From Dyadobacter chenhuakuii (lineage in GTDB: Bacteria > Bacteroidota > Bacteroidia > Cytophagales > Spirosomataceae): a DNA stretch of 64,000 nucleotides. The position numbers were made by a program, and so were the translations under genes. This document shows positions 56,766 through 64,000 of the stretch, piece after piece. The stretch is from the NCBI RefSeq assembly GCF_023821985.2, contig NZ_CP098805.1:4092001-4156000 (forward strand), read 5' to 3'. How positions within the stretch are numbered: the stretch's first letter is position 1; each line of letters opens with the position of its first letter. The notes below the pieces were generated by a model that was not told where the DNA came from, searched no databases, and saw only the letters and a program-made list of their open reading frames with translations.

Positions 56766-57752
56766 ATGTCCAAGCAATTTTTATTCCTATTCTCAACCGT
56801 TTTCATTTGTTTCACCGCAGCAGCACAAGACCCCAATTTTAAGAATTATACGCAAAAAATAGGAGGTAGCCCGCAAGTCTACGATATGGTCGCGATTCCC
56901 GGCGGCGAGTTTATGATGGGAAGTCCTGATTCCGAAAAAGGTCGCCGACCCGACGAAGGCCCGCAGCACAAAGTAAAGATCGAGCCCTTCTGGATGGGCA
57001 AAACCGAAGTGAACTGGGACATATATGACCTTTACGCTTTCAAAAACATGGAAAAGGAAATGGCAGCACGTCACCCTGATCCCGACAAAAGTGTTCAGAA
57101 GACCGATGCCAGCACCCGCCCGAGTCCTCCCTATGTAGATATGTCGTTCGGTATGGGAAGATCCGGATATCCGGCGATTAACATGACCCAATATGCTGCC
57201 ATTCATTTTTGCAAATGGCTATATGAAAAAACAGGTGTTTTTTACAGATTACCGACTGAGGCTGAATGGGAATACGCGTGCCGCGCAGGTTCAAAAACAG
57301 CTTACTCATTTGGAGCCGACGAATCTAAATTAGACGAATATGCATGGCATCGTAAAAACAGTGATGCCGCTTACAAGAAAATCGGATTGAAAAAACCCAA
57401 TGCTTTCGGCTTGCACGATATGCATGGCAATGTGATGGAATGGACATTGGATCAGTACATTCCTGATTATTATGCAAAACAACCTGCGGGAGAAAAATAC
57501 GCTCCGGTTACCGAGCTTTATCCAACGGCCGTTCGCGGTGGTTCCTGGGACGATGAGCCTGCTGACTTGCGGAGCGCTGCCCGCACGGCTTCAAAACCGG
57601 AATGGAAGATCCTGGATCCGCAGCTTCCAAAAAGCGAATGGTGGATGACAAGTGCATCATTTGTTGGTTTCAGGGTGGTTAGGCCACTGAAACAACCGTC
57701 TCAGGAAGAGATAAATGCTTATTACAGCCCAAAACTGATTGAAGATTATTGA
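56766..57752 (+). CDS. Secreted SUMF1-like protein
   Basis: 328 residues with signal peptide MSKQFLFLFSTVFICFTAAAQ. The FGE-sulfatase fold appears as MVAIPGGEFMMGSPDSEKG, RLPTEAEWEYACRAG, FGLHDMHGNVMEW and RGGSWDDEPADLRSAAR. The active-site Cys pair of true formylglycine-generating enzymes is not seen in the C-terminal region, so it probably does not modify sulfatases. The Gfo/Idh/MocA gene follows after 23 nt, so the two are likely co-transcribed. Confidence 0.85.
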   Translation: MSKQFLFLFSTVFICFTAAAQDPNFKNYTQKIGGSPQVYDMVAIPGGEFMMGSPDSEKGRRPDEGPQHKVKIEPFWMGKTEVNWDIYDLYAFKNMEKEMAARHPDPDKSVQKTDASTRPSPPYVDMSFGMGRSGYPAINMTQYAAIHFCKWLYEKTGVFYRLPTEAEWEYACRAGSKTAYSFGADESKLDEYAWHRKNSDAAYKKIGLKKPNAFGLHDMHGNVMEWTLDQYIPDYYAKQPAGEKYAPVTELYPTAVRGGSWDDEPADLRSAARTASKPEWKILDPQLPKSEWWMTSASFVGFRVVRPLKQPSQEEINAYYSPKLIEDY

Positions 57753-57775
57753 GATCATATTAAACTCTTAACATA

Positions 57776-59122
57776 ATGGAACAAAATAGACGTGATTTTT
57801 TAAAAGCAACCGGCCTGTTTGCAGCGGGCGGTGCAATGTTGAATCCGGTTCGCGGATATGGCTTTAACAGTGCGGTGGATGAGACGATCAAAGTTGCTTT
57901 GATCGGTTGCGGAGGAAGAGGAACTGGTGCGGCTGCGCAGGCATTAAGCACAACGCAAAATGTGCAGATCGTTGCCATGGCAGATGCTTTTAAGGACCGT
58001 CTGGACGAATCATATAAAAACCTGACTGCGAAAAAATACAAAAATGCAGCAGGAACGGTTGTGGATACAAAATTGAAAGTTGATGTTCCTGACGACCGTA
58101 AGTTTGTAGGTTTCGATGCATTCAAGAAAGCCATTGCTTTAAAAGACGTGGATGTTGTCATCCTGGCGACTCCTCCGGGATTCCGTCCTTCGCATTTTGA
58201 AGAAGCGGTGAAGAACAACAAGCACATTTTCATGGAAAAGCCGGTTGCCACAGATGCTCCCGGAATTCGTAAAGTGCTTGAAATTGCCGAAGAAGCGAAG
58301 AAAAAGAAGTTGAATGTGGTTGTGGGTCTGCAACGCCATTACCAGGCTAATTATCTGGCTGCGATCAAACGCATTCATGACGGTGCAATTGGTGATATCG
58401 TAGGCGGGCAAGTTTACTGGGTTGGCAGCAGCCCGTGGATGAAAGAACGCCAGCCAAACCAGACGGAAATGGAATACCAAATGAGAAACTGGTATTATTT
58501 CAACTGGCTTTGCGGTGACCACATTTCGGAGCAGCACGTGCACAACATTGACGTCGCTAACTGGGTGAAAAAGGGTTACCCTGTTTCAATTCAAGGAACC
58601 GGCGGTCGTGAAGTGCGTACCGGAAAGGCTTACGGAGAGATTTTCGATCACCATACATTGGATTTGGTTTATGCCGACGGAACCGTTATTTCCAGCCAAT
58701 GCCGTCAGTTTGAAGGCACCTGGAACAAGGTTGATGAGGCTTTCGTAGGAACAAAAGGCCGCATTGACAGCTTTGACGGCAAGAAAACCATTTTGAAAGA
58801 TTACAAAGGCGGCGTGATTTACCAGCACGACGATAAAGGTGATAAAAACCCATATCAGGTTGAACACGACGAATTGTTTGCGGCCATTGCAAAAGGTGAA
58901 TACAAATTTGCTGACGCAGAAAATGGTGCAAAAAGCACAATGACAGCCATTATGGGCCGTATGGCAACTTATTCAGGCAAGATGATCAAATGGGATGAGG
59001 CATTCAACTCAGACATCAATCTATTCCCGGACAAACTGGCCTGGGATGCTTCGCCAAAAATCCTTCCGGGTCCTGACGGACTTTATCCGGTTGCGGTTCC
59101 TGGTAAGACGCAGGTTATTTAA
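57776..59122 (+). CDS. Tat-exported Gfo/Idh/MocA-family oxidoreductase
   Basis: 448 residues. A twin-arginine signal is clear: NRRDFLKATGLFAAGGAML. The NAD(P)-binding Rossmann segment is KVALIGCGGRGTGAA, and EKPVATDA carries the typical EKP motif. The C-terminal domain is of the Gfo/Idh/MocA type. It probably oxidises or isomerises a sugar or glycoside in the periplasm; the substrate is unknown. Pairs with the upstream SUMF1-like protein. A terminator follows. Confidence 0.9.
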   Translation: MEQNRRDFLKATGLFAAGGAMLNPVRGYGFNSAVDETIKVALIGCGGRGTGAAAQALSTTQNVQIVAMADAFKDRLDESYKNLTAKKYKNAAGTVVDTKLKVDVPDDRKFVGFDAFKKAIALKDVDVVILATPPGFRPSHFEEAVKNNKHIFMEKPVATDAPGIRKVLEIAEEAKKKKLNVVVGLQRHYQANYLAAIKRIHDGAIGDIVGGQVYWVGSSPWMKERQPNQTEMEYQMRNWYYFNWLCGDHISEQHVHNIDVANWVKKGYPVSIQGTGGREVRTGKAYGEIFDHHTLDLVYADGTVISSQCRQFEGTWNKVDEAFVGTKGRIDSFDGKKTILKDYKGGVIYQHDDKGDKNPYQVEHDELFAAIAKGEYKFADAENGAKSTMTAIMGRMATYSGKMIKWDEAFNSDINLFPDKLAWDASPKILPGPDGLYPVAVPGKTQVI

Positions 59123-59135
59123 GTTAATATGCAGT

Positions 59136-59163
59136 AAAAAAGGGCTCCTGGGAGCCCTTTTTT
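59136..59163 (+). terminator. Terminator after the oxidoreductase gene
   Basis: AGGGCTC and GAGCCCT arms with a 4-base loop, flanked by A and T runs. Confidence 0.85.
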
Positions 59164-59247
59164 GTTTGTAAGTTGTGATAGAATTTCTAAATTGGAGTAG
59201 GATTGTCCATATGATGGAATTCTAATGTTGTACCAACGATATCATCA

Positions 59248-59442
59248 GTGAAACTTAGCCTGAGAAACGCTGTGCTCATTCTGCTAACCGGCATGCTTTT
59301 GCTTGCGGTCGGTGCCTCACTAAGATCGGATCAAAACAAATTCAGCAATCCTGTTATCCTCACCGCCCTGGCCATTGAATTCCTGGGAACAATCTGGCTC
59401 GTTCTGAGCCTGAACCAAAGGCGCAAACACAACAAGATTTAA
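59248..59442 (+). CDS. Small two-helix membrane protein
   Basis: 64 residues from a GTG at 59248. Two hydrophobic helices ([19 protein letters not shown] and [20 protein letters not shown]) with a short loop and a basic end RRKHNKI. No family is recognised. The topology, and a 3' end touching the aroC stop with a 4-base overlap, fit a real gene, but the start is non-ATG and no promoter is clear. Confidence 0.5.
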   Translation: MKLSLRNAVLILLTGMLLLAVGASLRSDQNKFSNPVILTALAIEFLGTIWLVLSLNQRRKHNKI

Positions 59443-60518
59443 ACTTTGCTGGACCGGTTACGAAGGTAAAAATCGGCTAGTACCAATGCTGCCATCGCCT
59501 CTACAATCGGAACGGCGCGCGGCACCACACAAGGATCATGACGTCCTTTTCCCTGCACAATAGCCACATCCCCATGCTGATCAATGCTTTCCTGATCCTG
59601 CATAATGGTTGCCACCGGCTTGAACGCTACGCGGAAATAAATATCTTCACCATTTGAAATCCCACCTTGCACACCTCCTGAATGATTGGTGCGGGTGTGG
59701 ACTTTGTCTTCGTCATCAATAAAGAACGCATCGTTATGCTGAGAACCCAGTAATGTAACGCCTTCAAAGCCGCTGCCGTACTCAAATCCCTTCACTGCAT
59801 TAATGCTCAGCATGGCCTTTCCCATTTCCGCATGCAGCTTGTCAAACACAGGCTCTCCCCAGCCAGCCGGAACGCCTGTAATCACGCAATTCACAACGCC
59901 CCCTACAGAATCTCCCTGCTTTCTTACCGAGTCAATGTAATCGAACATTTGCTGCGCCATTTCAGGATCAGGACAACGGACGGCATTTGTTTCTGTTAAT
60001 GAAAGATCGAGATCCTGATATGATTTTTCGAGTTTTAATGTCCCGACCTGTGAAACGTAGGATTGAATATTTACGCCCAGATCAGCCAGGAGCAGCTTTG
60101 CCAGCGCGCCAGCCGCAACTCTTGCAGCAGTCTCCCTCGCAGAGCTCCTGCCGCCGCCTCTGTAATCGCGGACGCCATACTTCACCTGATACGTGTAATC
60201 CGCATGTGACGGACGGAACTGGGCAGCAATGTGCGAATAGTCTTTGCTGCGCTGATCTTCATTCCGGATGATCAAAGCAATGGGTGTGCCGGTTGTTTTG
60301 CCCTCAAACACTCCCGATAGCACTTCAAATTCGTCTGCTTCCTTCCGTTGCGTGGTAATTCTCGACTGTCCTGGCTTGCGCCTGGTCAGCTCGCTTTGTA
60401 TAAAGTCTGAGTCGAAATTGACGCCTGCCGGGCACCCTTCTATGATCACACCAATGCCCGCTCCGTGCGACTCACCGAATGTGGCTATTTTGAATATCTT
60501 ACCGTACGTACTTCCCAT
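59439..60518 (-). CDS. aroC: Chorismate synthase
   Basis: 359 residues. Family signatures: [19 protein letters not shown] at the start, [37 protein letters not shown], and a later [20 protein letters not shown]. It uses reduced FMN to convert EPSP to chorismate, ending the shikimate pathway. It follows the BatD gene by 7 nt on the same strand. Confidence 0.95.
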   Translation of the reverse strand: MGSTYGKIFKIATFGESHGAGIGVIIEGCPAGVNFDSDFIQSELTRRKPGQSRITTQRKEADEFEVLSGVFEGKTTGTPIALIIRNEDQRSKDYSHIAAQFRPSHADYTYQVKYGVRDYRGGGRSSARETAARVAAGALAKLLLADLGVNIQSYVSQVGTLKLEKSYQDLDLSLTETNAVRCPDPEMAQQMFDYIDSVRKQGDSVGGVVNCVITGVPAGWGEPVFDKLHAEMGKAMLSINAVKGFEYGSGFEGVTLLGSQHNDAFFIDDEDKVHTRTNHSGGVQGGISNGEDIYFRVAFKPVATIMQDQESIDQHGDVAIVQGKGRHDPCVVPRAVPIVEAMAALVLADFYLRNRSSKV

Positions 60519-60525
60519 TAAAAAT

Positions 60526-61929
60526 TTACTTTCTGAATACCCAAACCATTGCGATCAATAGCAGAATCACTATGCCGTTGGTGGTGTCTTTTAAAATCTT
60601 TTTATAATCTATTGAATCTTTGCTGCTATCAAGGCTTTCCAGGTTGTCGTACAGCCCGGAAGAGCCGCTCAGTGATAAGTTGGCAAGCTTATAGTCCTCG
60701 CCCTTTACAGAAAGCATTTTTGCGGACCGCAATGTATCATACTTTGCTTTTGACGAATTGAAATATACCCATTGAAAATACCGTCCTAACGGAAATTCCC
60801 CGTCCTTTCTGGGAACAACAAAGTAATCGAAAGTTTTCTCCCCTACCACACTTTGGTAGCTTCTTTTAATGATTTGACTTACTTCCGGCGGATAAATGTC
60901 AAATGTAGAGTTGGATTGGATCGTCGGTGCCGGAATAGCGGCAATGTTCCCAACGCCTTCCACCTTGAACATGTAACGCACGCTCTCGCCGGGATAAACG
61001 AGCGTGCTGGACAGATTCTCCTTTAATGCATACTGCCCAACCGCAACCTGATCCCTTAACGGATGATCCGGCAACTGGCGCACGACAATAGCCGCCTTGT
61101 TCGACCTGAACGACCTCACCACTTTCCGCTCCACATTTACTGCCTTGCTGTTATCGATAACAAGCATTTGCAGGGCGATCGAAGGAAAAACAATGTCTTC
61201 GGTCGTGATCGGGAAAAGCCGGGCCTGGTACATGTTATATTCCGTATACCGGCGGCCTCTGATTGTTATGCGACGTTTGACAATTTCCTCAATGCCCACA
61301 TTCTCTTCCCAGCAATTCGCCGGCCGTAACTGTTTGAGGATAGATTGCAATTGCTCATTGAACCGGTAAAATTCCATTTGTACCGGCGCATTCTCAGCAA
61401 TGTATAGAGAAATGCGCAACGCAAATCCTTCCCTAATAAAAACTGCCTTTTTATCCGTCTGGACGGACAGGAAAATCCCGTCGCCTGTATCTTCCACATC
61501 CGCCTCAAAAGTAGGGCTCACGCCTACGGAAACAGCGTCTCCCGGGCTTGCTTGCTGAGAAAAGACAACCATTGTCTCTTCTGATTTTAATTTGAGGCTG
61601 TTGATCGTGATTACGAACGCGGGAATGAGGTAGTTCCCTGGCTTAGCTGCGAAGTATTCCTGTGTGATGGTTTGTATCACCACTTTCTTGCCATACACCG
61701 TGCTGATGGCACTGGTTGCTGACTTGCTTCTTTTTTCCAACCCGTTTATTTCCGGAAAAATAACCGCCGGCCGCGTTTCTGCATCACGCAGAACAACCGA
61801 TATAAGGAAAGGCTGATCCAATGATAAGTTTTTGGATCCTAATTCAATGGTAGAGGCGTCATTAATAGTCTGGGCCAGAAGCGTACCAGAAAAACACAAA
61901 ATAATATTTAATAACGCATATAATTTCAT
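60526..61929 (-). CDS. BatD-family protein
   Basis: 467 residues with signal peptide [20 protein letters not shown] and a C-terminal membrane helix ([16 protein letters not shown]). The central parts [19 protein letters not shown] and a second immunoglobulin-like half ([16 protein letters not shown]) match the BatD oxygen-tolerance family. The other Bat genes (batA, B, C, E) are not adjacent, so it is a solitary copy. Role in envelope stress is an assumption from family. Confidence 0.75.
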   Translation of the reverse strand: MKLYALLNIILCFSGTLLAQTINDASTIELGSKNLSLDQPFLISVVLRDAETRPAVIFPEINGLEKRSKSATSAISTVYGKKVVIQTITQEYFAAKPGNYLIPAFVITINSLKLKSEETMVVFSQQASPGDAVSVGVSPTFEADVEDTGDGIFLSVQTDKKAVFIREGFALRISLYIAENAPVQMEFYRFNEQLQSILKQLRPANCWEENVGIEEIVKRRITIRGRRYTEYNMYQARLFPITTEDIVFPSIALQMLVIDNSKAVNVERKVVRSFRSNKAAIVVRQLPDHPLRDQVAVGQYALKENLSSTLVYPGESVRYMFKVEGVGNIAAIPAPTIQSNSTFDIYPPEVSQIIKRSYQSVVGEKTFDYFVVPRKDGEFPLGRYFQWVYFNSSKAKYDTLRSAKMLSVKGEDYKLANLSLSGSSGLYDNLESLDSSKDSIDYKKILKDTTNGIVILLLIAMVWVFRK

Positions 61930-62034
61930 TAAATATTTTCGTTAGCTTTATTAGGAATTGCCGCTCTCAGACGTTTTTAATTTAATTCTGATGCATATTA
62001 TTCACTTCCCTAAACCACAAAATTACATAATACT

Positions 62035-62241
62035 ATGGCCTCCATGCTTGAATACATAAAAATTATTCTGCAGAAAGTTAGTTTCGACCGCAGATTGTTT
62101 GAAAAAGAACTTAGAAAAGCAATCCGTATGTTGATGCCAGCCGAGGTAAAAAGATTACGACAATGGTGTTACGATAATTACGGAACGGTTCATCTACCAG
62201 TACTCAATACTTGTTTTGCGCGCCTGTCTTCATTGGGCTAG
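62035..62241 (+). CDS. Conserved small hypothetical protein
   Basis: 68 residues, basic and helical, no signal: LEYIKIILQKVSFDRRLFEKE, then LRKAIRMLMPAEVKRLRQWC and a tail ending ARLSSLG. The pattern of R/K-rich helices suggests nucleic-acid or ribosome association, but this is a guess. Short proteins of this appearance recur in Cytophagales as I recall. A strong terminator follows. Confidence 0.65.
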   Translation: MASMLEYIKIILQKVSFDRRLFEKELRKAIRMLMPAEVKRLRQWCYDNYGTVHLPVLNTCFARLSSLG

Positions 62242-62255
62242 CATTTTTTAAATTT

Positions 62256-62305
62256 TTATAATGAAAGAAGCCGCTTGGATATCCAAGCGGCTTCTTTCAT
62301 TATAA
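62256..62305. terminator. 50-base perfect palindrome, bidirectional terminator
   Basis: Two 25-base arms with no mismatch. The centre is GGATATCC, and the GC-rich part is AAGCCGCTTGG against CCAAGCGGCTT. It lies between the convergent 68-residue gene and the TPR gene. The perfect symmetry would give a cruciform or a long stem in RNA. Confidence 0.8.
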
Positions 62306-62315
62306 CCTAACCGAA

Positions 62316-64000
62316 TTATTTTTTCTTCGGTGTTGCTGCTGCTTTTGTTTTAGCACCAGCTTTTGCGCCTGCTGCTGGCTGCGTTTCAGCTGTTGGCGTA
62401 GCTAATCCTAATGCTTCTTTTGCAGATATGTTATCCGGATCCACTTTTAGAAGTTTCTCCCAATATTCCTTCGCCTTTGCTTCATCTTTCAATGTAGTTT
62501 GAGCGTGGAATGCAAGATAGCCATAAGCCAATTTCAAATAAGACTTGTATTTGCTTGGATCTGGATCTTTTTCAGCCAGTTCAGTCAATCTCAAATAGTA
62601 AGGCTGAGAAATTCCCTTGTCAACGTTTTCTTGTCTGTCATATGCATTGTAAAGCGTACTTGCTCTCCAATAGTATCCATATGGCCAGTCAGGAAGTTTC
62701 TGAGTAACAGTCGCGAAGATCGAATCTGCTTTCAGGAATAATGTACGTCTTTCCATTGAAATCTTCGCACTGTCTGCATAGTTTGAATCTGCAGCAGTTG
62801 GAAGCACTTTCGCAGTTGCCATCTGGAAGTTAGACAAACCAGTGTAGTAATAGTCATTCGCGCTTGCTTTTGCAGTATCCAATGCGATACCTTTTTCAAA
62901 AGTTGCAGCAGCGTTCGGGAAATCTTTCGCAGCATAATACAGGGCAGCAACTTCTTTGTATGCAGTTGCAGCTTCTGCTTTGCTCGTATCCATATCAGCA
63001 CCTTTCAAAATGTAAGCAACACCGGTCGAGTCATATCCTTTTCCGTCTGTTACTTTCTGGTTGTATGCACGACCCAAATATTTGTAGTCATCACCAATTA
63101 CTTTATCCGGAGCAATTTTGATGAATTCTGTCAAGTTCTGGATAGCTTCGTCAGGCTTGTTAGTCTTGAAGTTAGACCAGCCATACATACGCAATGTGAT
63201 CGGGTTGTTGATTTTGCCTTTGATCTCTTCAAGCAATTGCAATGATTTTGCATAATCGTCAGCCGTAAATGCAAACTGAGCAGCACGCAATTTCATTTCA
63301 GGATCAGTAGTTCCGCTTTTCTGGATGTACAAATCGAAGTTTTCAGCAGCTTGTTTGTATTTCTGAGCCAGGAAGTACAACTCCGCAAGGTCTTTGTATG
63401 CCGGTGCAAAGTTAGGATCTGCTTCAATGGCCTTTTTGTAGTTTTCAAGCGCCAGGTTGTAGTTCTTACCACGAAGGTAAATCTGACCAATCGCGTTGTG
63501 AGCAGTTGCGTAGTTTGGTTTTGCTGTCAAAGCATATTCATAAGCCGTTACAGCAGCACCACCTTCATTACGTAACATTAATGCATCCCCTTTTGCAAGA
63601 TAGGCGTCAGCAAGATTTTTATCTCTCTTAACAGCTTCATCCAGCAATCTGATTGCCTCAGCAGGATCGTTGTTTTTCTCGAAAAGCGTGTAAGCCTCGC
63701 CTATTCTGAAAAGAACCTCAGCATCTTTTTTCTTTTTCTTCTCTGCTTCGTCGAAAAGCTCTTTCGCTTTTGCTTTTTCTCCTTTGGCAAGAGCAACTGT
63801 TCCCTGACCTACTTTATTCAAATAGGATTTATCATCAATCGTAAGACCTTTATCAAAGGCTTTTTGTGCTTCGTCCAGTTGATTGGTTTTTATATAGTAA
63901 TAACCAAGGTAATATTGGTTATCAGCAGAAGGCGTTGTTTCTGCGAGTTTTTTAAATAAATCACCTGCTTCATTGTAACGTTCTCCGTTGATCAATGCTA
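62316..64000 (-). CDS. Large TPR protein, C-terminal part (cut by window edge)
   Basis: About 561 residues are visible and the frame runs off the right end; the first visible codons (Ala, Leu, Ile, Asn, Gly) are mid-protein. Ten or more TPR units of about 34 residues follow, for example NYATAHNAIGQIYLRGKNYN and NFAPAYKDLAELYFLAQKYK. The C-terminus is Ala/Lys-rich low complexity (AGAKAGAKTKAAATPKKK). Probably a periplasmic or outer-membrane scaffold, but the N-terminus and any signal are outside the window. Confidence 0.8.
   Translation of the reverse strand, partial: ALINGERYNEAGDLFKKLAETTPSADNQYYLGYYYIKTNQLDEAQKAFDKGLTIDDKSYLNKVGQGTVALAKGEKAKAKELFDEAEKKKKKDAEVLFRIGEAYTLFEKNNDPAEAIRLLDEAVKRDKNLADAYLAKGDALMLRNEGGAAVTAYEYALTAKPNYATAHNAIGQIYLRGKNYNLALENYKKAIEADPNFAPAYKDLAELYFLAQKYKQAAENFDLYIQKSGTTDPEMKLRAAQFAFTADDYAKSLQLLEEIKGKINNPITLRMYGWSNFKTNKPDEAIQNLTEFIKIAPDKVIGDDYKYLGRAYNQKVTDGKGYDSTGVAYILKGADMDTSKAEAATAYKEVAALYYAAKDFPNAAATFEKGIALDTAKASANDYYYTGLSNFQMATAKVLPTAADSNYADSAKISMERRTLFLKADSIFATVTQKLPDWPYGYYWRASTLYNAYDRQENVDKGISQPYYLRLTELAEKDPDPSKYKSYLKLAYGYLAFHAQTTLKDEAKAKEYWEKLLKVDPDNISAKEALGLATPTAETQPAAGAKAGAKTKAAATPKKK

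Overview
The window reads as chromosomal DNA of a Bacteroidota bacterium, most likely order Cytophagales and plausibly a Dyadobacter-like Spirosomataceae; the genus is an inference from gene content, not a search. Supporting signs are C-terminal type IX secretion (T9SS) sorting domains, Bacteroidota-type promoters (TTTG, about 20 nt, TAnnTTTG), a BtuB receptor paired with a surface-lipoprotein-like beta-propeller, DUF349, OmpA/PD40, BatD and SUMF1-like proteins, and almost no Shine-Dalgarno sites. No tRNA, rRNA, CRISPR, prophage or insertion sequence was seen, and coding density is high.

Layout. 1-7.0 kb: a DUF349 gene cut by the left edge, then a rightward run of ettA, mpl, a LOG-family gene, an OmpA/PD40 envelope protein and an MFS exporter. 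7.0-10 kb: leftward cytochrome oxidase subunit III, ispE and an M28 peptidase. 10-17.7 kb: xylB behind a palindromic operator candidate, a short SSB, a zinc-ribbon protein, an aldo/keto reductase, a GH3-family enzyme, an HELGH metallopeptidase, a lipoprotein and prfA. 17.7-23.7 kb: an intergenic inverted repeat, a thioredoxin-like protein, a DMT transporter, and a cobalamin riboswitch followed by a btuB-like receptor and a BtuG-like lipoprotein. 23.7-32.4 kb: a DEAD-box helicase, valS, a histidine kinase, a secreted protein, adk and obgE. 32.5-38 kb: two adjacent T9SS-exported acetylesterase-like paralogues with different numbers of repeat domains. 38-47.7 kb: a respiratory complex I operon, nuoABCDEF, then a polytopic GT-C-like protein, then nuoGHIJ, closed by a near-perfect 23-bp-stem terminator with nuoKLMN absent. 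47.7-64 kb: a compound palindromic repeat, gcvP, a small cationic secreted protein, a metallophosphoesterase, YqgE, a gamma-carbonic anhydrase, DedA, a second ABC-F protein, a SUMF1-like plus Tat-exported oxidoreductase pair, aroC, BatD and a large TPR protein cut by the right edge.

Most of the window is housekeeping. The parts most worth attention are the foreign-looking membrane gene inside the split nuo operon, the riboswitch-BtuB-BtuG-like B12 uptake unit, the tandem T9SS esterases, the xylB operator, and two structured intergenic repeats that resemble REP/RAYT-type elements. I found no clearly new defence or mobile system.
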